64,000 nt of DNA, taken from the NCBI GenBank assembly GCA_015039365.1, contig WION01000055.1, positions 160,198 through 224,197 on the forward strand. The letters run 5' to 3'. The position numbers and the translations under genes are program-made. The stretch is from Amanita rubescens (lineage: Eukaryota; Basidiomycota; Agaricomycetes; Agaricales; Amanitaceae). Positions 12,158 to 23,330 of this stretch are shown piece by piece. Below the pieces are notes generated by a model, which was not told the origin of the DNA, ran no database searches, and saw nothing but the letters and a program-made list of their open reading frames with translations. How positions within the stretch are numbered: position 1 is the stretch's first letter; each line of letters opens with the position of its first letter.

Positions 12158-12846
12158 TCACCTATGTATGTTACCATAATTATTTCTATATGTTTTAATG
12201 GCATAATATAGGCCGATCCCCGCGATCGCTGATCCTGCTAGTCCTACGAAAGTGCTGATGATGGCGATTATGTCAGAGTGGCTTAAAGAGTTGTGCCCGA
12301 GCATTGTGGAACTGGTAGGAGTTGTCGGATTGAAAGTGGTATCGGAAGTGGTAAGAATTGGTGGATTGGTAAGAGTTGTTGGATTGGAAGTGGTAGGAGT
12401 TGTCGGATTGGAAGTGGTACTAGTAGGAGATGTCGGATTGGAAGTTCCTGTTACAATGGTAAGTACTGTTGAGTGGATACGGAGGATGGTATTATACCAT
12501 GAGTAGTAGGCGATGACTGTAGGTTGCTTGGGGTTGTCAACAACTGCGCGCAAAACCCATTCAAAATGGATGTCGCTGATGCGACGTCCGTTTGAGACGT
12601 GCATGCGGAGCCAACCACAGAGGAAACAGCTGCTAGCGCTGCAGGGAACTGGTTGCAAGCGCACTTCCAAGTGTCACAACCCACATCACAAGGTATACAG
12701 TTGCCATATCCACAACAGGAAGCGTCAAAGACGTTCTGTACACAGGTCCTCAGATCGCCCAGTCCTGGCCACTTGGACGGGTCTGTCATCTGTGCCCCTA
12801 CAAGCGCAACCGCTGGCATCAACGAAACATAGACAAGGGAGAGCAT
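12158..12846 (-). CDS. secreted Cys-rich, single-pass membrane protein 2
   Basis: Paralogue of 8420-9105 with the same two exons (12846-12498 and 12447-12158; 50-nt intron). It has a signal peptide (MLSLVYVSLMPAVALVGA), a Cys module with ASCCGYGNCIPC and DVGCDTWKCACNQF, a Pro/Thr/Ser/Asn linker of different repeat number (SNPTTPT-type plus TSDTTF), and a helix (IIAIISTFVGLAGSAIAGI) with a basic end. The linker length differs from copy 1 by repeat gain and loss. A transposon sits 239 bp upstream of its ATG, between it and its former head-to-head partner at 21396. Confidence 0.7.
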
Positions 12847-13076
12847 CTTCGGTTGCCGTCAATGCCAGGCTATGCAGGTGTGACACTAGCAGCTTCAGCG
12901 TGGTTGATGGGTGTAAAATGGACAACAATGATTGATGGTACTAGTATCATTGTCAAGTCTTGTACTTACATATTGGTAGCGGCGTGTAGTATCTTTAGCA
13001 TCCAGGAACCCAGCAGTGACAGACGGGACGGTTACAATTATGGGGCATCCGAATTGATCGGGAGTTGCAATGGAGG

Positions 13077-13084
13077 CCTGACTC
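13077..13084. repeat. left target-site duplication (8 bp)
   Basis: CCTGACTC abuts the left terminal repeat. The partner at 21093-21100 reads CGTCACTC (6 of 8 identical). Removing 13085-21100 rejoins sequence collinear with the unoccupied copy near 9335-9360 (GCCTGAATC then TAGCCTAAATT). This defines the insertion, and 8 bp is the duplication size reported for KDZ/Zisupton elements. Confidence 0.6.
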
Positions 13085-13115
13085 CATCAGGAAAAACGTC
13101 GGTAGCCATTTAGAC
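13085..13115 (+). repeat. left terminal inverted repeat
   Basis: About 31 bp beginning CATCAGGAAAAACGTC. Pairs with 21061-21091 with 26 matching positions. Confidence 0.65.
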
Positions 13116-13438
13116 CAAATATTGTTTGTAAAGACGTAATCTGATCTATTTATCCCAGGATTAGATAAGATCACCCCCCCAATATTTTCATCTAAGTTAT
13201 GTCTACTTTGTCGTGATTATGTCTGCTTTAGTCATAAAAGAGACAACTAGATGACTTACATTGGCTCATCTACCTTAAATTTGCCCACATTACAACGAAA
13301 AACTATATATTATTATTAAAGTGGGTATCCAAGTGACATAGCATATAAATCAGGGAGATACGTAGTGAGAGCATAGTACGAGTCAGGAATATATGACGGA
13401 GTGGAGGTTAAGTATGCAGGAAACAGGTAAGACCCAAC

Positions 13439-16187
13439 TTAAGCCTGAGGCTCTTCATCATCTATCTCAATAACCATTGCCGAGGGATTGAACAATGCTG
13501 AGTGGTTCAGAGCAGAAGTCACGCCATCCCTGCAAGGTTATAAGTACCAGTAGATGACAAAGGTGGTGAGCTTACGACGCAAAACGGTATACTCGACGTA
13601 ACATCGCTGCATAACCCGCTGGGTTATCTTTTTCAACCCGGTGCTTCATGAAGTCGAGGTGATCCTTATAAACATCCGTATATGAATCAGCCGAGAAATC
13701 GGCCGACCTTCTTTCGCCTGAAACCCATTCATCCAGCGCTGCACGAATCTGTCATATGAGATCGATGAAGTTAGTACCGAACATACATTGTTGGGATTCC
13801 TTACTGCTGTGGCCGCAAACGCGAGAATTGGTGGCGATACTTCTTTTTTGTTTGCAAATTGTTTCGGGTATCGTCTAATGATGCTCTTCACGCAAAATAG
13901 TTCATACTGGATGACCGAAATAATGGCTTGGTTTTGGTACGGACTGCCGACAAAGGGCCCTCCCTACAACAACATCATCAGTATTATGCCATACTTGTGA
14001 CCTTCACCTACATTCGGGGTGCTCGGGTAGATGAATTGCATATCACGTATGAGAGCGCGCACCACGTCACCACATCCCTTTTTCAATCCGAACTCGGATA
14101 GAATAGCCATACTGGCAGCCTGTTTAAAGTTTTTCCGCAGGCCTGATATACGAACCTCAAGCTTTGACAGACTCAATATTAGTTCACGTAGAGGAAAAGA
14201 TCGAGACCACGAACCACTTTTGAAAGTTCGTTTACATATTCTGCGTCTTCTTTAAGCCGGTTCTTGATTATGAAGTACTTCCGCTGTGCGGTTGTGTTTG
14301 GCATGTTCATAACATAAGAAACAGCTTCAAGAAGAGCCTTCCGTTTCCAGATGGCACGCTTGGCAATATCTGGGAATGCATTTTCAAAAATGACTTGACC
14401 TTCAATAATTGTTATCGCTCGACGAAGGATCAGTTTAAGCTCAAGCCTTTGTTTGGTTAAATTTATCTTCCCCGTCTCGTTGTATATGATGAGCGTGAAT
14501 GTCGGCCAATCTACTGGCTCAAAGGCACTATCTGTTTCAGTTAGAGACTCAGACGAAGAGAGCTCAACGATGGAATCTAGATAGCAATGGCATGAGGAGT
14601 AGCTGGCCCTCCAACACAGGCTATGACTCACCGTCGTCATCCTCTTGATTTTTGTTAGCAAGCATCACGTTGGCTTCTGTTATATCAGTACAACCGTTTA
14701 AGTGAAACTCGAGAAGGGTCACGGACCTTTGGGCTTAGTACTATGGCCACCTTGGACCTGGAGAGTTGGCGAACCCTCCTCGTTGCTGTCACTCTCGGAA
14801 ATTTCAATGGGATGATTGCGGACGATGACGCTAGCCTTGCGTTTGCCAGGGTTATTGTCATCAGTGGAGAGATTCAGCATAGGACGCTAGAAACGGGTAT
14901 AGTACTTGTAAGCTCGTCTGACCAGAAAAGGGTTCACTTACTTCTTTCACAAGCGCGTTCATTAAACGCGTTGGCTTTTTCTTCAGCTCTTCCAAAGCCT
15001 CATCAGCTGATTCATTTTTGTTGCCGTCGGACTCATTGTCTGCCGGGTCTGTTTCTTCCTCGGTGCAGGAACCGTCTACCTCTTCAACATCAGAAATCTG
15101 ATGGACGGTAATTTGTTTAACTGCATCATGCCCAGTTAGTAGACGGTAACATTAATGACTCAATACTTATTCTAACCTTCTCTGCCACTGGCACGGGTTT
15201 TCTTGGTCTTGGGTGGGATGGGAGGTAGACTGACAGTCGCATTACCTTTGGATGATTGAAAAAAAAAATCTAGATCTGTAGCAGAACTGATAGGAGGGCA
15301 ACGAACCATGACTGCCGCGACTAGCGGTACTCTTGGCTACTTTTTGAGCAGGCTTACGTGGCGCTGGTGGGGCAGTCCGACGTTGGGCGTGCTGTGGGGG
15401 AGTCTCTTCTTCGAAATTTATCAGTACTCAAGGTAACATTATAGAAATAAGTGACTTACTTGTATCTGGGTATTGTTTGTGGCGAGCAGGATAACATATG
15501 AGAATCGATTGAACAAGTCACATCGGCGATGGGCAAAGGGCGTTGAAGTCGAACCGTGTGAAGTAAAACAAGTTGTGATGGTGAGTGACCGTGAGAAGTC
15601 AAACTTATGTGTGTGAGAGATCAACGCACTGCCACCTTTCGCCTTCTTACTTGTGGTCGTCACCGTGACTGTGGCAGGAGCTGGCCTCTTGCGTGGCCTG
15701 GTTCCACTTCCATGCGCTTCCAACCAAACTAAAAGTAAGAGATCGGAATTGTGGCCGATCTTCTTGCTGACGACTCACCAGCATTAGAAAGGGCCGTTGC
15801 CTTTGCCCTACGAGGACCTGCAACAACGATATCGGAGGTGAGCGACTATACTCTCAGAACTCGACTTCATGTCACTTACCCTCGGTTATAAGCTCTTGTT
15901 CAGCTTGTTCAGCTGCTGCCTTCTTGCGTGCCTCCTTTACCGCTGCACCACAACCCAAATTGTAAGTCAGTTTTTGGGCTTAGTCACGAAGATTGTGACT
16001 GACCTTGAGCTGCAGATGAGCTATTAGCCTGTTTTTTAGCTGGAATCACTGGAGTGCTCCCTTGCGTGGTGGAGCGCTCATGACCGCTAGTAGTATCACC
16101 AGCCGGTCCAGCAGATTCAACATCTGGGCGATTATTGGCAACAACAGCGGTGTCACTCTTACTTTTTTTCGATACGCGTTTAGCCAT
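13439..16187 (-). CDS. DUF6532-domain protein carried in transposon
   Basis: Multi-exon minus-strand gene. The start at 16187 opens MAKRVSKKSKSDTAVV, a basic, probably nuclear-targeting N-terminus. Short exons follow, rich in Ala/Lys/Pro/Thr (RKRPAPATVTVTTTSKKAKG near 15690) and acidic residues (ISDVEEVDGSCTEEETDP near 15090). The conserved domain spans about 14470-13510: AFPDIAKRAIWKRKALLEAV, then GLKKGCGDVVRALIRDM, YPSTPNVG, and KKEVSPPILAFAATAV. This order matches DUF6532, a family abundant in Agaricomycetes with unknown function. The last exon ends SAMVIEIDDEEPQ. Exon borders in the N-terminal half are approximate. It lies inside the KDZ-type element, so it is a candidate cargo or accessory gene. 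Confidence 0.7.
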
Positions 16188-16248
16188 GGTAAGTCAGAGT
16201 TGAGCTCAGGAGTAGGGTATGTGTGCTCAATTGTATCCAGAGCATCCC

Positions 16249-16255
16249 TTATATA
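16249..16255 (-). promoter_or_regulatory. TATA box of DUF6532 gene
   Basis: On the minus strand CCATATATAAGGG lies about 62 bp upstream of the start codon at 16187, a usual distance for a fungal TATA element. Confidence 0.5.
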
Positions 16256-16259
16256 TGGC

Positions 16260-16757
16260 CTCCTCCGCCTATTTCGGCCGCTATGTGCCCCCCGCTCGGC
16301 CGACAACCCCAGGCCCTACCGCTAGCCATCGCACCTGCTGTACGGCACCACCCTTCAATCTACAAACCCTAGTTTTTGTTAGCAACTGGCGGGGTTTCCA
16401 TATAAGGTGATTAACTCCGTCGCTTGCCTTCTTTTAGCGTGACCACTGATGCTTGCATACCAGGGTAACTCGATAGCCTGAGTTCAGGTACTACTGCGGC
16501 CTGTTACCCGTTTATTGGATACCTGAAGATTTCGCTAGAAGCAGGTCAGATCTCTGTATAATGTAAATATATCTGCCTCTCATTTGTTCATATCCAGAGT
16601 TGGGCATGGTCTCGTGGATGAAGACCATTTTGACCGCAATCATAACCACCTCAGCGGGGGTGGATCTTTGACATATTATTCCAGATGCCAATCTCGTCTC
16701 AATCCCCGATAAAATGATATGGATCAGAGCCTGGATCTAATCCGTTTTTGCATGATT
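16260..16757. other. unassigned, inside transposon
   Basis: Region between the DUF6532 promoter and the internal direct repeats. No gene, hairpin or known motif is recognised. Confidence 0.3.
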
Positions 16758-17235
16758 AAATAAGGTATAGTCTCAATAATTCTAAGCATCACCGTTTGAT
16801 TCTAATCTACATTCTTACAGGGTTTTCTACCTTTTTTTCAGTTTTTTGGGGTTGGTTTCGGCTGCCCTTAGTTTTACGTGTGATTTTAGGCATGGTGAGT
16901 TCAAGTATGTTCATTCTCGCTATGCTTTTAACCCACTGACAATGTTGACAGAACTGCAAGCAATTTCAACAGCAACAGATTCAAGAAGCGTTGCAAGGAC
17001 TCCTGGGCCGCGCGATTGGTCCCGGTCACGCTGGCGGAACTGCCCTGGATACGGCAACAAGCGCTGGTGCGGCGCTGTCGAATCTTTATGATCGGCCCTC
17101 TTCCCCTTCTTCACATTCACAAAATAAGGTATAGTCTCAATTGGCAGATTATAATCTACATTCTTACAGGGTTTTCTACTTTTTTCAGTTTTTGGGGGTT
17201 GGTTTCAGTTGCCCTTAGTTTTACGTGTAATCACC
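16758..17235 (+). repeat. direct repeat pair inside the transposon
   Basis: About 110 bp at 16758-16880 is repeated at 17120-17235. Both copies begin ATAAGGTATAGTCTCAAT and contain TCTACATTCTTACAGGGTTT and CCCTTAGTTTTACGTGT. The ~250 bp between them has a short open stretch near 16945-17120 (QQQQIQEALQGLLG followed by GPGHAGGTALDTATSAGAAL) that could be an exon of a small protein; I cannot place it. The pair may mark a nested insertion or 5' UTR duplication upstream of the transposase. Confidence 0.5.
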
Positions 17236-17829
17236 CATCCCCTGACCCCTTGTCGCTGCGTATTGTCATCAAACTTTCTATTGAGCAAAATCCAATTTGG
17301 CAGTGCACTTCAATTGACGTTGAGAAGGCCGACACGACAGTTGTCTCACATGGCAGAATAGCCTGCCTAGCTTCTGGGTCAGAAGAGCAATCGGACGAGC
17401 ACGGCCCGCTCATTTTGACTGGGCGGGCGAATCCGCACGTCTGTGGGCGTCTCACGATGGTTGGCTCAGATGGCAGTGCTTGTCATTTCATCTCACACTT
17501 CCACCCCTGTTCACCAACGTTACTCAAGAAGCTTTCCCCTCACTGTTGCGATCACCACCCATGGCCCTGCACGCTGCCTCATCCCACACCCTCAATTCTC
17601 CTGGCGCATTTTGGCATGGTCAAAGATGACCGGCGTGTTCCAGCGGATGCCGACCCTGGCAACTGCTCATGCTGGCTACCAAAGATCACGGAAGAGAGCC
17701 CCGCTGCTTAGGCCTTGTTGTTTCACCTCGCACTTCCACCCCTGCCACTCCTTTTCCCCCGTTTTATCATTGCAAAGAAAAAGGAAAACCGTCTTACTCG
17801 TAACCACCCATATTCCTTACCCCAGTTCC

Positions 17830-20800
17830 ATGGTGTATTGCGCAGGTTGTCGTCGAAATTTCAAGCCATCGGGGTTTAGCCTGCATATTCAACGGAGCAA
17901 AAATACGCTCTGTTTGGCAGCTCACTACAACCGCCTGAAAGAGCTTGAGCAGGAGGAACATGATGAAGTCATGGAGGAAGAACACGATACAAATGACGTA
18001 CTTCAATTTGAGGGGGACTTTTTCGGCGATTACGAGGATGATGATCTCGATTGGCCTGATGAAGACTGTGGATCTCCGTGTGCGGAAGGTAAGCTTATAG
18101 CATTGAATAAGGTCATTGACTCACCCATAAATTGCAGGGAGTGATGAATACGAAGATTTGGAGGAAGATGAGGTGGATCCTGAGGATGACACCGCCGAGG
18201 GTGAAGTAGCGCAAGACAGCACCCATGTTGATGTTACAGAGCAACCCCCACGACCAGCAGTTGCTACTTCCCTGGATGCGACGGATGCGCATCAAGGAGG
18301 TGGCATATACGTTGAAAAATTCATTCTTAATTCGGCTGGTTCACCAATACAGAGTCAAGAGCCGTTTAATACAGATTACAACATTTACCAACAGCGTTTA
18401 TCCCAGCCTACAAGTGGCGGCGACAATTACTATCCTTTTACATCCAAAATCAACTGGGTGATAGCGCATTGGGCAAAGATCCATAGGATAGGCGTATCAG
18501 CATTAGACGAACTTCTCAACGAGGTCAGTTGGGTTCAACATCACTTGTCTCAACTCTAAATTATTCATAGGTAGCCGAGGACCTGGGACTCTCTTACAAG
18601 AACAGTCGAGAACTCCACAAAATTATTGATACCCAATTACCTGGCCGCCCAAAATTTCAACGAGACGAAATCTCAATCTTAGGCGAGTCAGTGACATTGT
18701 ACTCGCGCAATGTTGTGGAGTGTATCAAAGCACTTTATGGCGACGCCGAGTTTGCAAGTCACCTTGTATTTAGTCCAGAGCGTCACTACACTGCGCGAGA
18801 TAAATCACAACGCATCTACCATGAGCTACATACCGGAGAGTGGTGGTGGGAAGCCCAGGTAAGCAATAATGCAACAAACACTATCAGTTACTAAAAGAAT
18901 ATAGATAATACTTGAGCAAGATAAACGCGGCGCTACAATCATCCCTGTCATTATCTCCTCAGACCGAACCCAAGTTACCCAATTTGGCAGCAAATCTGCC
19001 TATCCGGTTTATCTTACTATCGGCAACCTCCCAAAACACATTCGTCGAAAGCCCTCTCATCGCGGCCAAATTCTCTTAGCATATTTACCAACCAGCAAGC
19101 TCAAGCATATCCCAAATTTAGCCTCACGTCGACGCTGCCTGGCGAACCTAATTCATTCCTGCTTACAGCATATTCTGTCCCCACTTGAGAAGCTCGGCCT
19201 CCAAGGAAAGATAATGCGGAGCGGTGATGGCGTATTGCGACGCGTACACCCTATACTCGCCGTTTATATAGGTGACTACCCGGAACAGCTTCTGGTGGCA
19301 GGGGTGAAGAGTGGTGAATGCCCCAAGTGTATGATAGATTCCAAGGAGCTCGGTTCGATCACTACTCCCCTTCAAAACCGGAATATCATTGCAGTCCTCA
19401 ACGCCTTTGAAAAGGCAGATAGCGACCCTTGCCAGTTTCTCACTGCCTGCGAAGCAGAGAAGATCAAACCTCTTTACCACCCGTTCTGGCAACGTCTCCC
19501 ACTTGTCAACATCTTCCAGTCTCTTACACCTGATGTCCTACATCAACTCCACCAAGGAGTCGTCAAGCATCTAATGACGTGGCTTAAGGCTGCATACGGC
19601 GTGGCGGAGATTGATGCGCGCTTTCAGCGTGTTCCCCCAAACCATCACATTCGCATATTTAAGAATGGAATTTCCAGCCTATCACGGTTAACGGGAAAAG
19701 AGCACGACCAGATATGTCGTCTCCTGATGGGTATTGTTGTCGACATGCACCTACCAGGGAACCTTGACCCATCTCGTCTGATACGCGCTGTTCGTGCAAT
19801 CATGGACTTCCTCTATCTAGCACAGTTGCCTATTCATAGTAATGGGTCCTTACGAGCGCTTGCCACGTCTCTACAAGAATTTCATGACAACAAGGACATT
19901 TTAGTTGAACTCGGGATTCGTGAGCAATTCAATATACCCAAACTTCATATGTGCCGGCACTATACCTCATCCATCCAACTCTTTGGAACCACAGACAATT
20001 ATAACTCACAAAATACGGAGAGGTTACACTGCGACCTTGCCAAGGGAGCCTATCGTACCACGAATCGGAAAGATGAGCTACCCCAGATGACAACGTGGTT
20101 AGAGAGACAAGACAAAGTTCATCGACATGCAAACTTCATTCAGCGGCATGACGCAAATAGCAAGATGTCCCGTACACCAGCGCCTCAAACTCAGCTAGGA
20201 CTACGAAGAAAACGGCGCCTAAAAATGACATGCCGTCCGTCAGCACGCGGCATCTCACTTGATGCGCTGACCTCAAGCTATGGTGCTACATATTTCAGGG
20301 ATGCAATGGCGCGCTTTGTAGCACAATGGCGGAACCCACAGTTGAGCCGAACACAGATAGAACAGGAGGCCTGCAACATAAGCATGCCTTTCGTTTACGT
20401 TTCAGCATATCACCGTATCAAGTTTACTGAAGAAGACAATAGTGTTATTGATGCTATCCATGTTCAGCCAAGCAGAAAGGACAAGCGAGGTCAGGCAATA
20501 CCTGCGCGTTTCGACACCGTCTTAGTCCGCATAAATGAGGCTGAAGGAAATACAGTGCATAGTACGTACATCATTTCACTGCTACTAGCCGAGGCTAGCT
20601 TCTTACCTCTGCACGTCTAGCCCATCGTGTAGCCCAAGTTCGTGTCGTATTCACCATTCCAGAAGCAGCTTCCAAGCTATTATTTGGTCCTACTGTGGCA
20701 CCCTCATACCTTGCCTACGTCGAGTGGTTTACGGAATTTCGCACTCATCCAGAACCAAATCATGGCATGTATAAGGTCTCACATGCGCGTCGAGGCCCTT

Positions 20801-20985
20801 CAAGGGTGGCAAGTATCATCTGTGTTACCAAAATCTCCCAAAGCATACACTTGTTCCCGTTGGTTGGGCATACTATATCTCGTGACTTAAGTAGTGATAC
20901 AGTGTTAGAGGAAGTGGACTATTTCCTTGTTAATCCATTCAACGTGTCAGACACATACGTCCTTTTCAATTCAGCAGTGATATAG
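17830..20985 (+). CDS. Plavaka-family transposase
   Basis: Five exons with introns 18089-18137, 18524-18570, 18859-18904 and 20562-20620; all joins keep frame and the product is about 985 aa. The N-terminus has a zinc-finger-like CAGCRRNF..LHIQRSKNTLC, then a long acidic region. The core has the features of Plavaka/KDZ RNase H-fold transposases: IIPVIISSDRTQVTQFG and YPVYLTIGNLPKHIRRKPS (around 18960-19050), YIGDYPEQLLVAG with CPKC, and TPDVLHQLHQGVVKHLMTWL (about 19527-19587). NTERLHCDLAKGAYRTTNRK follows near 20020. Acidic residues in SSDRT and IGDYPE fit catalytic positions known for the family. No stop or frameshift is seen, so it is possibly functional. It mobilises DNA by cut-and-paste, presumably acting on the inverted repeats at 13085 and 21091. 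Confidence 0.85.
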
Positions 20986-21060
20986 CTTCGTACAAACTTT
21001 GCATAGCCTAGACAAGACTAGACATTATTAGTCAGATTAGACGTAGGTAGAGATAATTGA

Positions 21061-21091
21061 GTCTGAATGGCAATTGACGGTTTTCCTGATG
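21061..21091 (-). repeat. right terminal inverted repeat
   Basis: Reverse complement begins CATCAGGAAAACCGTC. It pairs with 13085-13115 and is followed by the presumed target duplication CGTCACTC at 21093-21100. Confidence 0.65.
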
Positions 21092-21395
21092 TCGTCACTC
21101 TAGCCTAAATTATGTACTTGTCGATTGTGGCCACCGCTTCGTGTGGCATGGCCCTAGGCAGGGAGGGACTATAGGCCTCGTAACATTTTCATTTACTGCA
21201 ATTTTTAGAATTGAACGCTATCTAATTACGCTATTCTCATGGCTGGGCAGCCGTAACCCCGTTGCCACCTTCTCCGCCCCCAACTTGTTATGGGGTTTGA
21301 GCACTTTTCGTACCTGAGCTGTCAAAAGCGCTACTAATATATGTACAAGACTCAGTACGATCACCGTTATCCATCTTACACCCATCACGCTGAGG

Positions 21396-21907
21396 ATGCT
21401 CTCCCTTGTCTATGTCTCGTTGATGCCAGTGGTTGCGCTTGTGGGGGCGCAGATGACAGACCCATCCAAGTGGCCAGGACTGGGCGATCAGAGGACCTGT
21501 GTACAGAACGTCTTTGAAGCTTCCTGTTGTGGATATGGCAACTGCATACCTTGTGATGTGGGTTGTGACACTTGGAAGTTTACTTGCAACCAGTTCCCTG
21601 CAGCGATAGCTGCTGTTTCCTCTGTGGTTGGCTCCGCATGTACATCTCAAACGGACGTCGCATCAGCGACATCCATTTTGAATGGGTTTTGCGCGCAGTT
21701 GTTGGCAACCTCAAGCAACTTGCAGGCATCGCCTACTACTGCACCACCTCATGGTATGATACCGTCCTCCGTATATGCTCAACAATGCTAACCATTGTAA
21801 CAGGAACGCCTACCTCTAACGGTGCAGGCCGTGTCCAGACCATCGATACGCTATCCGATGTCCTATCTCTTAGTTTTGTATGTTTCTCCTTGGCTACTTA
21901 TTTTTAG
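21396..21907 (+). CDS. secreted Cys-rich protein 3, GPI-like tail
   Basis: Two exons (21396-21753, 21804-21907; 50-nt intron). Exon 1 is closely similar to the genes at 8420 and 12158: a signal peptide, then ASCCGYGNCIPC and DVGCDTWKFTCNQF. One cysteine of the CAC pair is replaced by phenylalanine. Exon 2 is unrelated in sequence: a short TPTSNGAGRV linker followed by a hydrophobic end (DVLSLSFVCFSLATYF) with no basic tail, as in GPI-anchor signals. The paralogues thus differ in predicted anchoring. Before transposon insertion it was the head-to-head neighbour of 12158-12846. Confidence 0.65.
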
Positions 21908-22760
21908 GCTAGAGCGCTCTTGTACTTGTATCCGTAGTATTGCTGCCTTGTATATTTCCGAATATAGGGACTTGGGCAAGATCTGTCGTAATCATGGGCG
22001 AAATGGAATAGAGGATCTGTCAGAACTAGTCAGGCAAGCATGTTTGAGTCACTGAAAACTCACCATGTCTTTCAATAGTAATTCTACAACGAGCCCTTGA
22101 TTTTTATCCGCTGCAAATTTGAGTGCTCCCATCGTAAGCGGTGAAGAACCACTACAAGGTACCATGAGTAAGTGCACCAATGAAGGATTAGGATTTTCGC
22201 TTCCTGCAAAAGTACCGAGAGCTATATACGATGAGAAGAGATGGCAACGAACGTTACGGTCAGAATTGTGAGCACTTGAACAGTATCTGGGGTGTGGCTT
22301 ATTCGCTTCTATGATGCCACTCAATGTATTGCTGGGCTCAAACGGCACACCACTCACACACAGTGCATCTGGCCATTACAGTGAAAAATGAAGTAGCGGG
22401 TATATGAGCTTACCTTTCAGCTTGATTTAAATAAAACCACCCTTTATCTAGGACGCTGTGGAAGCGCACCTTGGTGTAAGGAATTGGAACTTCAGTGAAG
22501 ACCGCAACTGATATGGGTTGTTGATTTCATAGTGTTTGACGACGACGTCTTGATCCAACATGGTTTGCGCGTATATAGTAACGGCAGCGACGAGAGACTG
22601 GTAAGGGGTTTCTTGCACGTTTTGGTTGCAGCGTCCAGCGAGCCCTCGATGAGAGTAACCCTGAAACCAGGGTTGGTGTTTGGAGCCGAAACGAAGCAGC
22701 ATTCACTAGGAGTCAAGTGAAGCCTTTGTAAACGCATGAGATGCCAGGATGCGTGGTGCC
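21908..22760 (-). pseudogene. degenerate gene, possible ankyrin-repeat remnant
   Basis: Minus-strand stretches look like exons but do not join cleanly. Around 22150-22060 the reading PLTMGALKFAADKNQGLVVE is compatible with an ankyrin repeat. Around 22500-22420 there is TKVRFHSVLDKGWFYLNQAE. Upstream pieces near 22700-22540 shift frame repeatedly, and an in-frame stop interrupts the link at about 22758. Identity is uncertain. Confidence 0.3.
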
Positions 22761-22959
22761 ACTATAGTAACAGAATGGTGTACAAACTACGCCACACAAT
22801 TGGATCACGGTCTTCAAGTTCAACTCGGACCACCTGCCAGCCGTCCGAGGTGATTGCCAGCGATTCGATCATTGGTTGAAGTTGATTCCGAGTATTGCGC
22901 CTGGGAAGGCAGCTTCGTCTCGTCTGTATAAGAGTGATTTGCATTTGCACAGATATTGC
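22761..22959 (-). other. open stretch of unknown identity
   Basis: A minus-strand reading contains LQPMIESLAITSDGWQVVRV and DRDPIVWRSLYTILLL. It could be an upstream exon of the degenerate gene at 21908-22760. No family recognised. Confidence 0.25.
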
Positions 22960-23095
22960 GTAACTATACATTATGCGACTTTCCATTGCCAACGAGCTCC
23001 GACCCGAGTGCTACGAGCCCAACATTAATCATAGTATTAACGAAGAAAAGGATACTTACTGCTCTGCACCAGTCCACATACCCACGAACCGGATC
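22960..23095 (-). pseudogene. 3'-end fragment of the F-box gene
   Basis: Reverse complement of the last intron and last exon of the F-box gene at 34.45-34.6 kb. Shared are ATTATGCGACTTTCCATTGC and the intron end CTTACTGCTCTGCACCAGTC. It begins and ends abruptly, so it is a displaced fragment, not a gene. Confidence 0.75.
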
Positions 23096-23330
23096 GTCTA
23101 CTCTCACAAGACAATTTGTGTCAAAGCCGACCGGTACGCGAGGAAAAGTGGGATTATGCGGTATTTTCGAATCGCGCGTCGCCTCGGGCACGCCAATGGA
23201 AGTGGACAAGTCAAGGAAACTCAAAACAGTCGAAAGACCAGGAGGAGAGGGAGGCCAACCAGATCGGATTCGAATACGAGTACCAGCAGTTTATCATCGC
23301 TTGTGATGAATCGTAGCATCGATATCTCCT
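23096..23330 (+). pseudogene. N-terminal fragment of the Cys-module gene
   Basis: Plus-strand copy of the region encoding the first C-x4-C/C-x2-C module and the following Ser-rich part of the gene at 23537-25702, in inverted orientation relative to it. The readings RGKVGLCGI and RSDSNTSTSSLSSL correspond to about 25070-24920 of the parent. Frame is not maintained. Confidence 0.65.

Larger units (their letters stand above)
13085..21092. mobile_element. KDZ/Plavaka-type DNA transposon, ~8.0 kb
   Basis: Bounded by imperfect terminal inverted repeats: CATCAGGAAAAACGTC inward at 13085 and CATCAGGAAAACCGTC inward (reverse complement) at 21091. Similarity continues for about 31 bp (26 matches), and subterminal TAATCTGA motifs occur near both ends. 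It contains an intact-looking Plavaka transposase (17830-20985, plus) and a DUF6532 gene (13439-16187, minus), back to back. The empty site is seen in the sister copy of the surrounding block. The transposase has no obvious stop, so the element may have been active recently, though the target duplication has degraded. Confidence 0.7.

Noticed and set aside
17016..17711. 231-codon frame upstream of the transposase
   Set aside because: Overlaps another frame of similar length, spans one of the direct repeats and has no family features; probably transposon 5' region.
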